A DNA stretch of 64,000 nt from an uncultured Verrucomicrobiota bacterium. GTDB taxonomy: Bacteria > Verrucomicrobiota > Kiritimatiellia > CAIQIC01 > Lenti-01. Shown here piece after piece: positions 36,478 to 45,300 of this stretch (positions are counted from its first letter, which is position 1; the number at the start of each line of letters is the position of its first letter). The notes under the pieces were generated by a model that worked only from the letters and a program-made list of their open reading frames with translations, did not search any database and had not been told where the DNA came from. The stretch covers positions 1 through 64,000 of the forward strand of contig CALMBO010000013.1 in assembly GCA_937860055.1 (NCBI GenBank), written 5' to 3'. The position numbers were made by a program, and so were the translations under genes.

Positions 36478-37494
36478 ATGAACATCCCCGCCCTGCTGAA
36501 AAAACTCATCGCCCGCAAGGACCTCACCGAAGACGAGGCCTTCGAATCCATCCACGGCATCCTCTCCGGCGAATTCACCGAAGGCCAGATCGGCGCCTTC
36601 CTCGGCACGATGTCCGCCAAGGGAGAGACCATCGACGAAATCGCCGGCGCCGCCCGCGCCATGCGCGCCGCCGCCACCCGCCTCCAGTCGCTCGCGCCCG
36701 ACACGCTGGACACCGTCGGCACCGGCGGCGACGGCGGCATGACCTTCAACATCTCCACCACCGTCGCCTTCGTCGCCGCCGGCGCGGGCGCCGTCGTCGC
36801 CAAGCACGGCAACCGCGCCAGCTCCGGCAAGAGCGGCAGCGCCGACTGCCTCGAATGCCTCGGCTTCAACCTCTCCGCCGCGCCCGAAATCATGGAGCAG
36901 GCCCTCAACGAAATCGGCATCACCTTCATGTTCGCCCCCTCCTTCCACAAGGCCATGCGCTTCGCCGGCCCCGTCCGCAAGCAGATGGGCGTGCGCACCC
37001 TCTTCAACCTGCTCGGCCCCCTCACCAACCCCGCCGGCGCCCCCTGCCAGCTCCTCGGCGTCTTCGCCCCGGAACTCACCGAAACCTTCGCCGAAGTGCT
37101 CAAGAAGCTCGGCTCCCGCCGCGTGCTCGTCGTCCACGGTCACGACGGCATGGATGAAATCACCCTCACCACCACCACCCGCTGCTCGGAGCTCAAGGAC
37201 GGCCGGATCAAAACCTACGACATCGACCCCGCCGCCTACTTCGAGAGCTATTGCGCCAACGAGGAGCTCGAAGGCGGCGCCCCCGCCGACAATGCGAAGA
37301 TCACGCGCGGCATCCTCGAGGGCAAAATCACCGGTCCCAAGCGCGACATCGTCCTGATCAATTCCGCCGCCTCCCTCCTCGCCGCCAACCGCTGCGCCGA
37401 CCTTGCCGACGGCATCCGCCAGTCTGCCCGCTCCATCGACTCGGGCGCCGCGCTCGACAAACTGGAGCGGCTGGTGGCATTCTCCAAGACCTGA
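36478..37494 (+). CDS. trpD: Anthranilate phosphoribosyltransferase
   Basis: TrpD transfers phosphoribose from PRPP to anthranilate. The 338-residue protein has the N-terminal helical domain (TEDEAFESIHGILSGEFTEGQIGAFL), the PRPP loop VGTGGDGGMTFNISTT, the KHGNRASSGKSGSAD motif and the conserved GVRTLFNLLGPLTNPAG. VHGHDGMDEITLT completes the signature. It is a separate gene rather than a TrpG-TrpD fusion. The 108-nt gap to trpC carries another repeat pair. Confidence 0.97.
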   Translation: MNIPALLKKLIARKDLTEDEAFESIHGILSGEFTEGQIGAFLGTMSAKGETIDEIAGAARAMRAAATRLQSLAPDTLDTVGTGGDGGMTFNISTTVAFVAAGAGAVVAKHGNRASSGKSGSADCLECLGFNLSAAPEIMEQALNEIGITFMFAPSFHKAMRFAGPVRKQMGVRTLFNLLGPLTNPAGAPCQLLGVFAPELTETFAEVLKKLGSRRVLVVHGHDGMDEITLTTTTRCSELKDGRIKTYDIDPAAYFESYCANEELEGGAPADNAKITRGILEGKITGPKRDIVLINSAASLLAANRCADLADGIRQSARSIDSGAALDKLERLVAFSKT

Positions 37495-37602
37495 GGAGAG
37501 GTCAGACGTCAGACAACAGAGGTCAGGCCGAACCTTCGCCCGGAATGAACCATGCAACATGCCGCTGCCATCCAACCATCCGAACCCTGACCTCTGAACT
37601 CT
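37493..37602. repeat. Heptad arrays D, inverted pair at trpD-trpC junction
   Basis: Left arm words GAGAGGTCAGACGTCAGAC and CAGAGGTCAGG (37493-37527) face CGAACCCTGACCTCTGAAC (37580-37602). The intervening ~50 nt have no evident structure. Confidence 0.7.
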
Positions 37603-38403
37603 ATGTCCTTTTTAGACCAAATCCTGGCCGCCAAGCAGGCGGAGATCGCCGCCGCCCGGAACCTCAAGCCGCAGGCCGAGCTGGAGAAGCTCGCCGCCGC
37701 CCGCGAGGATTTCCGCGGCTTCGCCGCTTCCCTCGCCCGCCCCGGCGTGCGCGTCATCGCCGAAATCAAGCGAGCCTCGCCCTCCCTCGGCGACATCCGC
37801 CCCGACCTGCATCCCGGCGACCTTGCGCTGGCCTACCAGGACGGCGGAGCCGCTGCCATCTCCGTCCTGACCGAACCCGCCTTCTTCAAGGGCTCCGCCA
37901 AGGACCTCAAGCGCGCGCGCGATGTCGTCGAACTCCCCGTCCTGCGCAAGGATTTCATCCTCGACCCCTACCAGGTCTATGAAACCGCCGCGATGGGCGC
38001 CGACGCCATGCTGCTCATTGTGCGCATCCTCGACGACGAACAGCTGCAATCCCTCCTCGCCCTGGCCCATGGCATCGGCCTCGAAACGCTCGTCGAAATC
38101 CACGACGAGGAAGACGCCAAGCGCATCGCCGGCCTCGATGTCCCCGTCGTCGGCATCAACAACCGCGACCTCGCCCGTTTCCAGATCGACACGGACCGGG
38201 CCGCCCGCATCGCCGCCCTTCTGCCCCGCGGCGCCGCCGCCGTCGCCGCCAGCGGCATCCGCGGCGAATCCGATATCCAGCGCTCCCTCGCCGCCGGCAT
38301 CCGCCGCTTCCTCGTCGGCGAAACCCTGGTCAAAGCCCCCGATCCCGCCGCCCTGTTGCGCCAATGGATTGCTCTTCCGGTACCCCAAATTCTTAATTCT
38401 TAA
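37603..38403 (+). CDS. trpC: Indole-3-glycerol phosphate synthase
   Basis: TrpC closes carboxyphenylamino-deoxyribulose phosphate to indole-glycerol phosphate. The 266-residue TIM barrel has VIAEIKRASPSLGDI, VLRKDFILDPYQVYE (catalytic Lys), ETLVEIHDEEDAKR, VGINNRDLARF and ASGIRGESDI. The final residues (PQILNS) and the stop are encoded by a TTAATTC-type repeat array, so the native C-terminus has been altered by the repeat. It is monofunctional; trpF is a separate gene 23 nt downstream. Confidence 0.96.
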   Translation: MSFLDQILAAKQAEIAAARNLKPQAELEKLAAAREDFRGFAASLARPGVRVIAEIKRASPSLGDIRPDLHPGDLALAYQDGGAAAISVLTEPAFFKGSAKDLKRARDVVELPVLRKDFILDPYQVYETAAMGADAMLLIVRILDDEQLQSLLALAHGIGLETLVEIHDEEDAKRIAGLDVPVVGINNRDLARFQIDTDRAARIAALLPRGAAAVAASGIRGESDIQRSLAAGIRRFLVGETLVKAPDPAALLRQWIALPVPQILNS

Positions 38404-38420
38404 TTCTTCATTCTTAATTG
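38387..38420 (+). repeat. Heptad array E (TTAATTC type), trpC-trpF junction
   Basis: Four to five units (TTAATTC, TTAATTC, TTCATTC, TTAATTG) cover the trpC 3' end and the gap. The unit fits the same T-k-A-A-Y-Y-C skeleton as TGAACCC. Confidence 0.8.
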
Positions 38421-38426
38421 GACCCC

Positions 38427-39098
38427 ATGTTCCTCCCCCACGTCAAAATCTGCGGCATCACCCGGCGGCAGGACGCGCTGTTCTGCGCCGAAGCCGGCGC
38501 CGGCGCGCTCGGCGCCGTCTTCTATGAGAAAAGCCCCCGGAATGTCACGTCGTTCCAGGCCCACGACCTCTTCAAGGGCCTCCCCGGCGACATCGCCCGC
38601 GTCGGCGTTTTCGTCAACGCCTCCGTCGACACCATGCTCCGGACCGCCCGCCAGGCCGGCCTCGACACGGTCCAGATGCATGGCGAGGAAACGGCGGAGA
38701 AGATCGAATCCGTCCTCCGCGAAGGCTTCCACGTCGTGCAGGCCATCAAGCGCACCGGGCCGGCGCTGCTGGAAGCCGCCCGCGCCCTGCCTCCGAAGGC
38801 CGGCATCCTCGTCGAATGCGGCCGGGGCGCCCTGCCCGGCGGCAATGGCGCCGCCTGGAACTGGGGCAACGCCGCGCCGCTCGCGCAGTTCCGCGCCTTC
38901 GCCATCGCCGGCGGCCTGAACGCGGAGAATCTGGCCGCCGCCGCGCGCGAAAGCGGCGCCGCGGGATTTGATGCCAGTTCCGGCGTCGAATCCGAACCCG
39001 GCGTCAAGGACGAGGCCGCCGTCCGCGCCTTCCTCCGCGTCGCGCGGGAACTCCCCGTCCCCGCCCGGCCCTTCGCCTGGAAAGGAACCCCGTCGTGA
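38427..39098 (+). CDS. trpF: Phosphoribosylanthranilate isomerase
   Basis: TrpF performs the Amadori rearrangement between TrpD and TrpC. The 223-residue TIM barrel starts MFLPHVKICGITRRQDALF with the catalytic Cys. It shows YEKSPRNV, VQMHGEET and the C-terminal phosphate site GGLNAENL followed by GFDASSGVESEPGVKD. The track start (TTG at 38418) lies in a repeat array; the ATG at 38427 is preferred. The stop overlaps the aroF start (GTGA), indicating translational coupling. Confidence 0.95.
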   Translation: MFLPHVKICGITRRQDALFCAEAGAGALGAVFYEKSPRNVTSFQAHDLFKGLPGDIARVGVFVNASVDTMLRTARQAGLDTVQMHGEETAEKIESVLREGFHVVQAIKRTGPALLEAARALPPKAGILVECGRGALPGGNGAAWNWGNAAPLAQFRAFAIAGGLNAENLAAAARESGAAGFDASSGVESEPGVKDEAAVRAFLRVARELPVPARPFAWKGTPS

Positions 39099-40168
39099 GC
39101 CATCCCCGCCTCGAAAACATCAATATCGAATCCGTCATCCCGCTCGCCACGCCGCGCGAGATGAAGAAGGCCATCCCCCTGACCAGCGCCACCATCGCCA
39201 CCGTCGCGCGCGGCCGCGAAACCCTCGAACGCATCCTCGATGGCGAAGATCCGCGCCTCTTCGCCGTCGTCGGCCCCTGCTCCATCCACAACCTCGGCGC
39301 CGCCGAGGAATATGCGCACCGGCTCAAGGCCCTCGCCGATGAAATCGCCGGCTCCATCTACGTCGTCATGCGCGTCTACTTCGAGAAGCCCCGCTCCGCC
39401 CTCGGCTGGAAGGGGCTCATCAACGACCCCTACATGAACGACACCTTCCACATCGAGGAAGGCATCCGCATGGCGCGGCATTTCCTGTTCCGCGTGGCCG
39501 AACTCGGCCTGCCCGCGGGCACGGAACTGCTCGACGTCCTCATGCCGCAGTACATCGGCGACCTCGTCTCCTGGAACGTCATCGGCGCGCGCACCGCCGA
39601 AGCCCAGACCCACCGGGAAATCTCCAGCGGCATCTCCACGCCCATCGGCTTCAAGAACGGAACCGACGGCTCCCTCGACGCCGCCATCAACGGCGTGCGC
39701 TCCGCCATGGGCCCCCACCATTTCCTCGGTGTCACCGAGGACGGCCTGCCCGCCGTATTCTCCACCACCGGCAATTCCTATCCCCACGTCGTCCTCCGCG
39801 GCGGAAAGAAGCCCAACTACGACGCCGAAAGCGTCGCCGCCTGCGAAAAGGCCCTTCGCGAAGCCCATCTGCCGCCGAACATCGTCGTGGACTGCTCCCA
39901 TGGCAACTCCGGCAAGAAGCCGGAGCGCCAGGGCCCCGTCCTCCGCGACGTCCTCTCCCAGATCGAGGCCGGCAACCGCTCCATCCGCGGCTTCATGCTC
40001 GAAAGCAACCTCGAGGGCGGCAGCCAGCCCATGCTCGCCAACCCCGCCCTCCTCAATCCCCGCTGCTCCGTCACCGATGCCTGCATCGACTGGCCCACCA
40101 CCGAATCCCTCCTCCGCGAAGCGCATGCGCGCCTCAAGAACGTAATCGGATCCTCCCGCTCGGCCTGA
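39095..40168 (+). CDS. aroF: 3-deoxy-7-phosphoheptulonate synthase, class I (AroFGH type)
   Basis: DAHP synthase condenses phosphoenolpyruvate and erythrose 4-phosphate, the first step of the shikimate pathway. The 357-residue protein has the PEP/metal motif VVGPCSIHN, the YFEKPRSALGWKGLINDP segment, GARTAEAQTHREISSG, GFKNGTDG and DCSHGNSGKKPERQ. It starts with GTG overlapping the trpF stop. Its position inside the trp operon means chorismate supply is co-regulated with tryptophan synthesis, and this isozyme may be the tryptophan-linked one; the feedback effector cannot be read from sequence. The symbol aroF is used generically. Confidence 0.94.
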   Translation: MSHPRLENINIESVIPLATPREMKKAIPLTSATIATVARGRETLERILDGEDPRLFAVVGPCSIHNLGAAEEYAHRLKALADEIAGSIYVVMRVYFEKPRSALGWKGLINDPYMNDTFHIEEGIRMARHFLFRVAELGLPAGTELLDVLMPQYIGDLVSWNVIGARTAEAQTHREISSGISTPIGFKNGTDGSLDAAINGVRSAMGPHHFLGVTEDGLPAVFSTTGNSYPHVVLRGGKKPNYDAESVAACEKALREAHLPPNIVVDCSHGNSGKKPERQGPVLRDVLSQIEAGNRSIRGFMLESNLEGGSQPMLANPALLNPRCSVTDACIDWPTTESLLREAHARLKNVIGSSRSA

Positions 40169-40195
40169 CCCCTGAACCCCGAACCCTGAACCCTC
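40164..40195 (+). repeat. Heptad array F, aroF-trpB junction
   Basis: TGACCCC, TGAACCC, CGAACCC and TGAACCC units cover the aroF stop and fill most of the 34-nt gap. The 24-mer at 40171-40194 is identical to those before trpD and trpA. Confidence 0.85.
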
Positions 40196-40202
40196 TCCCC
40201 CT

Positions 40203-41411
40203 ATGAAAAAACTCATCGGCCAGTACCCCGACGCCACCGGCCACTTCGGCCCCTACGGCGGACGCTTCGTCGGCGAAACCCTCATGTCCGCCCTCCTCGA
40301 CGTCGAAGCCGCGTGGCACTCGGCCAAGAACGACCCCGCCTTCATGGCCTCCTTCCGCGCCATGCTCCGCGACTATGCCGGCCGCCCCACCCCCCTCGAC
40401 TGCGCCGAACGCCTCTCCGCCCACGCCGGCGGCGCCCGCCTCTGGCTCAAGCGCGAGGACTGCACCCACACCGGCGCACACAAGATCAACAACGTCGTCG
40501 GCCAGGGCCTCCTTGCCCGCCGCATGGGCAAGAAGCGCGTCATCGCCGAGACCGGCGCCGGACAGCACGGCGTCGCCACCGCCACCATCGCCGCCCGCTT
40601 CGGCTTCGACTGCAAGGTCTTCATGGGCGCGGAGGACATCCGCCGCCAGGCCCCCAACGTCCGCCGCATGGAACTCCTCGGCGCGCAGGTCGTCCCCGTC
40701 ACCTCCGGCACCTCCACCCTCAAGGACGCCATGAACGAAGCCCTCCGCTACTGGTCCGGCGCCAGCGAGGACACCTTCTACGTCATCGGCACCGTCTCCG
40801 GCCCCCACCCCTATCCCGAAATGGTCCGCGACTTCCAGCGCGTCATCGGCGACGAAGCCCGCGCGCAGTTCCTGGAGAAATGCGGGAAGTTGCCCGACTT
40901 GCTCGTCGCCTGCGTCGGCGGCGGCTCGAACGCCATGGGTCTCTTCTATCCCTTCCTCGACGATCCGTGCGAGATGATCGGCGCCGAAGCCGCCGGCGAC
41001 GGACTCGACACGCCCCGCCACGCCGCCTCGCTCTGCGGCGGCTCCCCCGGCGAACTCCACGGCGCCCTGACCTACCTCCTCCAAAGCGACGAAGGCCAGA
41101 TCCACGAGGCCTGGTCCATTTCCGCCGGCCTCGACTACCCCGGCGTCGGCCCCGAACATGCCCTCCTGCACGACCTGAAGCGCGTGCGCTACGAAGGCGT
41201 CACCGATGTGGAAGCCGTCGCCGCCTTCCAGCTCCTCTGCCAATACGAGGGCATCATCCCCGCCCTCGAAAGCTCCCACGCCCTCGCCGCCGCCCTCCGC
41301 GAAGCGAAAAAACGCCCCGCCGCCCAGAACATCCTCGTCAACCTCTCCGGCCGCGGCGACAAGGACCTCGACCACGTCACCCGCTGGATGAAAGAGCACG
41401 GTGCACCCTAG
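40203..41411 (+). CDS. trpB: Tryptophan synthase beta subunit
   Basis: TrpB joins indole and serine with PLP. The 402-residue protein is of the TrpB1 type: [31 protein letters not shown] with the PLP Lys, [13 protein letters not shown], the phosphate loop [15 protein letters not shown] and GRGDKDLD near the end. It is followed by a 117-nt gap to trpA, unusually long for a pair whose products form one complex. That gap holds two 19-bp palindromes and heptad array G. Confidence 0.97.
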   Translation: MKKLIGQYPDATGHFGPYGGRFVGETLMSALLDVEAAWHSAKNDPAFMASFRAMLRDYAGRPTPLDCAERLSAHAGGARLWLKREDCTHTGAHKINNVVGQGLLARRMGKKRVIAETGAGQHGVATATIAARFGFDCKVFMGAEDIRRQAPNVRRMELLGAQVVPVTSGTSTLKDAMNEALRYWSGASEDTFYVIGTVSGPHPYPEMVRDFQRVIGDEARAQFLEKCGKLPDLLVACVGGGSNAMGLFYPFLDDPCEMIGAEAAGDGLDTPRHAASLCGGSPGELHGALTYLLQSDEGQIHEAWSISAGLDYPGVGPEHALLHDLKRVRYEGVTDVEAVAAFQLLCQYEGIIPALESSHALAAALREAKKRPAAQNILVNLSGRGDKDLDHVTRWMKEHGAP

Positions 41412-41422
41412 CCCCGCCAGAG

Positions 41423-41472
41423 TTTTCCACACCGTGGAAAAAAGTGCCGCGATTTTTCCACACTGTGGAAAA
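41423..41472. repeat. Two TTTTCCAC-N3-GTGGAAAA palindromes in the trpB-trpA gap
   Basis: TTTTCCACACCGTGGAAAA (41423-41441) and TTTTCCACACTGTGGAAAA (41454-41472) have centres 31 bp apart, about three helical turns. The second is a DnaA-box-like TTTTCCACA on both strands. Confidence 0.88.
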
Positions 41473-41491
41473 CTTTCAATCGTCTGCTTCC

Positions 41492-41517
41492 CCCTGAACC
41501 CCGAACCCTGAACCCTG
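41492..41517 (+). repeat. Heptad array G, upstream of trpA
   Basis: This is the third identical copy of the 24-mer (TGAACCC-CGAACCC-TGAACCC type), at 41493-41516 and 12 nt before the trpA ATG. Confidence 0.85.
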
Positions 41518-41528
41518 CCCCCTAACCT

Positions 41529-42326
41529 ATGAACCGAATCACCGCCACCTTCCAACGCCTCGCCGCCGCCAAGAAAAAGGCCCTCGTCGGCTATCTCACC
41601 GCCGGCGACCCCACCCCCGAGACGAGCTTCGAAATCCTTCGCGCCGCCTGCGCCGCCGGCATCGACATCCTCGAGCTCGGCGTGCCCTTCTCCGACCCCA
41701 CCGCCGACGGCCCCGTCATCCAGGAGGCCTCCCAGCGCGCCCTCAAGGCCGGCATGACGCTCACCCAGACCCTCGACTTCGCCGCCCGTCTGCGCCGCGA
41801 GTCGGACATCCCCATCATGCTCTTCGGCTACTACAATCCGCTCTTCAAATACGGCCTGGTCCGACTCGCAAAGGCGGCGCACAAGGCCGGCGTCGACGGC
41901 CTCCTCGTCGTCGACCTCCCGCCCGAGGAAGCCGGCCCCCTGCGCGCCGCGCTCCAAGGCACCGATATCCAGATCATCTTCCTCGTCGCGCCCACCACGC
42001 GCCCCGACCGCGTGCAGAAGATCGCGCATGAAACCGGCGGATTCCTGTACTTGATCACGAAGGCCGGAACCACCGGCGAAGGCGGCCTCGACGTCGAAGC
42101 CATCCGCCGCCATGCCGCCGAGGTGAAGAAAATCAGCCCCCTGCCCGTCTGCCTCGGCTTCGGCATCCGCAACGGCGCCGACGCGCACCAGCTCGCCCCC
42201 ATGGCCGACGGCGTCATCGTCGGTTCCGCCCTCTGCCGCGTCATCGGCGACGCCCCCGGCGCCTCCGACCTCCCCGCGCGCATGGCCGCCAAGATCCGCG
42301 ACCTCCGCCAGGGCCTCGACTCCTGA
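41529..42326 (+). CDS. trpA: Tryptophan synthase alpha subunit
   Basis: TrpA cleaves indole-glycerol phosphate and channels indole to TrpB. The 265-residue TIM barrel has the catalytic Glu/Asp region ILELGVPFSDPTADGPVIQ, YYNPLFKYG, DGLLVVDLPPEE and the phosphate-binding GFGIRNGADA. It is the last gene of the trp operon. It converges on dnaE with 33 nt between stops and no obvious terminator hairpin. Confidence 0.97.
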   Translation: MNRITATFQRLAAAKKKALVGYLTAGDPTPETSFEILRAACAAGIDILELGVPFSDPTADGPVIQEASQRALKAGMTLTQTLDFAARLRRESDIPIMLFGYYNPLFKYGLVRLAKAAHKAGVDGLLVVDLPPEEAGPLRAALQGTDIQIIFLVAPTTRPDRVQKIAHETGGFLYLITKAGTTGEGGLDVEAIRRHAAEVKKISPLPVCLGFGIRNGADAHQLAPMADGVIVGSALCRVIGDAPGASDLPARMAAKIRDLRQGLDS

Positions 42327-42359
42327 CCCGCCGCCTCCCCCGCCGCGGGCCGGGATTCT

Positions 42360-45300
42360 TCAGCCCCCGCTGCGCTTCCAGCGGGGTTCCGGCGCGGCGC
42401 GCAGCCCCGCCTCCTTGCGGACGGCGACGTAGAGGCTGTCCACGATCTTCTCGCAATCCTTCACCAGCGCCTCGGAGATGCGCACGGTCAGGTGGCTGCC
42501 GGCGCGCAGGTGGACCTTAGCGTTGTCGGGATAGAGCAGGCAGATGTTCAGCGGCGTCTGGCCCGGATGGCGGCGGATCACGTCCCTCAGCTCGTTCATC
42601 CGCTCTTCCGTCCAGGTGCCGACGTTCACATGCAGGGTCAGGCCCTGCGTGAAGCGCGCGGGGACTTCGTCGATGGGATAGATTTCATCCACGGTCAGGG
42701 TGTTCGCGCCGCCGCCGTTGTCCTTGCGCACGGCGCCGCACAGCATCACCGCGGCGTCGGGCTGCAGGTGGATGCCGTACTGGGCGTAGGCTTCTGGAAA
42801 GGCCACGGCGGAAATCGAGCCGTCCAGCGTGTCGAGCCGGAACGACATCATCGCCCGAGGCACCTCGTCGGGCTTCTTCGGCTTCGTGAACCGCTTCTGG
42901 GCGTTGACGACGAGCCCGCCGAGGCGCGTGCGCGTGCGCTCGGGCAGCTTCGCGAAGCCCTCCGCGTCGCATTGGTTGTATTTCTCCAGGGTCCACGTGC
43001 AGGCCAGCAGCGGATGCCCCGAGATGTAGAAGCCGATCAGCTCCTTTTCGAACGCGAGCATCTGCTTCTGCGGCCACGGCTCCCCGGCCGGCAGGTCCGC
43101 GTCCTTCATGTGCACGCCTGCGGTCCCCTCGCCGCCCAGCAGGTCGAACAGGGAGGACTGCCCGGCGGCCCGGTCCTTGCGGACCGACGCGGCATAGCCC
43201 ATCGCCGTCTCGATCCCCTCGAACAGGCGGCCGCGCATCAGCCCCGTGAAATCGAACGCGCCGCACTTCACCAGCGCCTCGATGGTCTTCTTGTTCACGT
43301 CGCCGTTCTCGATGCGCTCGCAGAAATCCACCAGCCCCTTGAACGGGCCGTTCGCCTCGCGCTCCTTCACGAGCGCCTCCACCGCCCCCGCGCCGACGCC
43401 CTTGATGCCGGCAAGGCCGTACCGGATCGCCCCCTTCACCGGCGTGAAGCGGAGCCCGCTCTCGTTCACGTCCGGCGGCAGCACCTGGATGCCCATCTTC
43501 TGCGCCTCGGCCACCAGCACCGGCAGCTTGTCCGTGTTGCCGATTTCCGACGACAGCATCGCCGCCATGAACTCGACCGGATGGTTCGCCTTCAGGTAGG
43601 CCGTCTGGAAGGTCACGATCCCGTACGCCGCCGAATGCGACTTGTTGAAGCCGTACGACGCGAACTCCGCGATCTGGTCGAAGATCTGCCCCGCCTTGGC
43701 GGCGGTGCACGTCTTCTTCTTCACGCAGCCGTCGACGAAGGCCTGGCGCTGCTTGGCCATCTCCTCGGGCTTCTTCTTGCCCATCGCGCGGCGCAGGATG
43801 TCGCCCTGCCCCATGCTGAAGCCCGCGAGGATGCCGGCGGCCTGCTGCACCTGCTCCTGGTACACCATGATCCCGTAGGTTTCCTTCAGGACCGGCTCCA
43901 GCAGCGGATGCGGATACTCGATCGGCTCGCGCCCGTGCTTGCGCGCGATGAACGACGGAATCATGCCCATCGGCCCCGGCCGGTAGAGCGCGATCATGGC
44001 GATCAGCTCCTCGATCCGGTTGATCTGGAGCTGCCGCAGCAGGTCGCGCATGCCTTCGGATTCGACCTGGAACACGCCCACGGTGTCGCCGCGCGCCAGC
44101 AGCTCGTAGGTCTTCGGGTCGTCCAGCGGCAGGTTGTCCGGGTCCGGCTCGGCGCCCGTCGTGCGCTTCACGTTCTCGCAGGCTTCGCGCACCACCGTGA
44201 GGGTCTTGAGCCCCAGGAAGTCCATCTTCAGCAGGCCCGATTCCTCCAGCGGAACCGCCTCCCACTGCGAAATGACGTTGCCGTCCTTGTCCTTCGTCAG
44301 AGGAATCAGCTCGATCAGCGGCCGCTCGCCGATGACGACGCCCGCCGCATGCGTGCCGGTCTGGCGCGGCATGTCCTCCAGCGGCGGCGCGAACTTCATG
44401 ATCTCCTTCGCGAACGGCTCGCGCTTGCACGCCTGCGCGAAATCGACGCTTTCCTTGAAGGCCTTTTCCAGCGTGGTGCCCGGCACCTCGGGAACCATCT
44501 TCGCGAGCCGGTCGCAGTCCGGCAGCGGGATTTCCAGCGCGCGCCCGATGTCGCGGATGAGCGTCTTGGCGCCCAGCGTGCCGTAGGTCACGATCTGCGC
44601 CACGCTGTCCGCGCCGTACTTGCGCCGCACGTATTCGATCACCTCGCCGCGCCGCATCTGGCAGAAGTCGATGTCGAAGTCCGGCGGCGACACGCGCTCC
44701 GGGTTCAGGAAGCGCTCGAAGATCAGTCCGTAGCGCAGCGGATCGATGCCCGTGATGCCCACCGCGTAGGCGACGAGGCTGCCGGCGCCGGATCCGCGCC
44801 CCGGGCCCACCGGCACGCCCATCTGCTTGGCCGCGTGGATGAAATCCCACACCACGAGGAAATAGTTCAGGAAGCCCGTCTTCTCGATCACGCCCAGCTC
44901 GTGCCGGAACCGGTCGGCGATCGTCTTCTCGCGGGCGTCCTTCGGGTGCTCGAGGTCCTCCACGCCGTAGAGGCGGCGGATGCCCTCCGCCGCGATCTTC
45001 GTCAGGTACTGCTTGTGCGTCAGCCCGTCGGGGCACTGGTAGTTCGGGAAATGCGGATTCTTCTGCCCGCCCAGCGCCAGCTCCACGTTGCAGCGCCCGG
45101 CGATCTTCCACGTGTTCTCGATCGCGTCCGGCAGGTCCTTGAACAGCTTGCGCATCTCCGCTTCGCTCTTCAGGTAGAACTGGTCGGAGCCGTACTTCAT
45201 GCGGTCCGGCTCGCTCCACTTCGCCTGCGTCTGCAGGCACAGCAGCATCTCGTGCGGCTCCGCGTGCTCCGGCGCGAGGTAGTGCACGTCGTTCGTCGCC

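Noticed and set aside
35755-41517. CRISPR-like array suspicion for the regularly spaced trp repeats
   Set aside because: Units are 7 nt in direct contact with no unique spacers and no cas genes.
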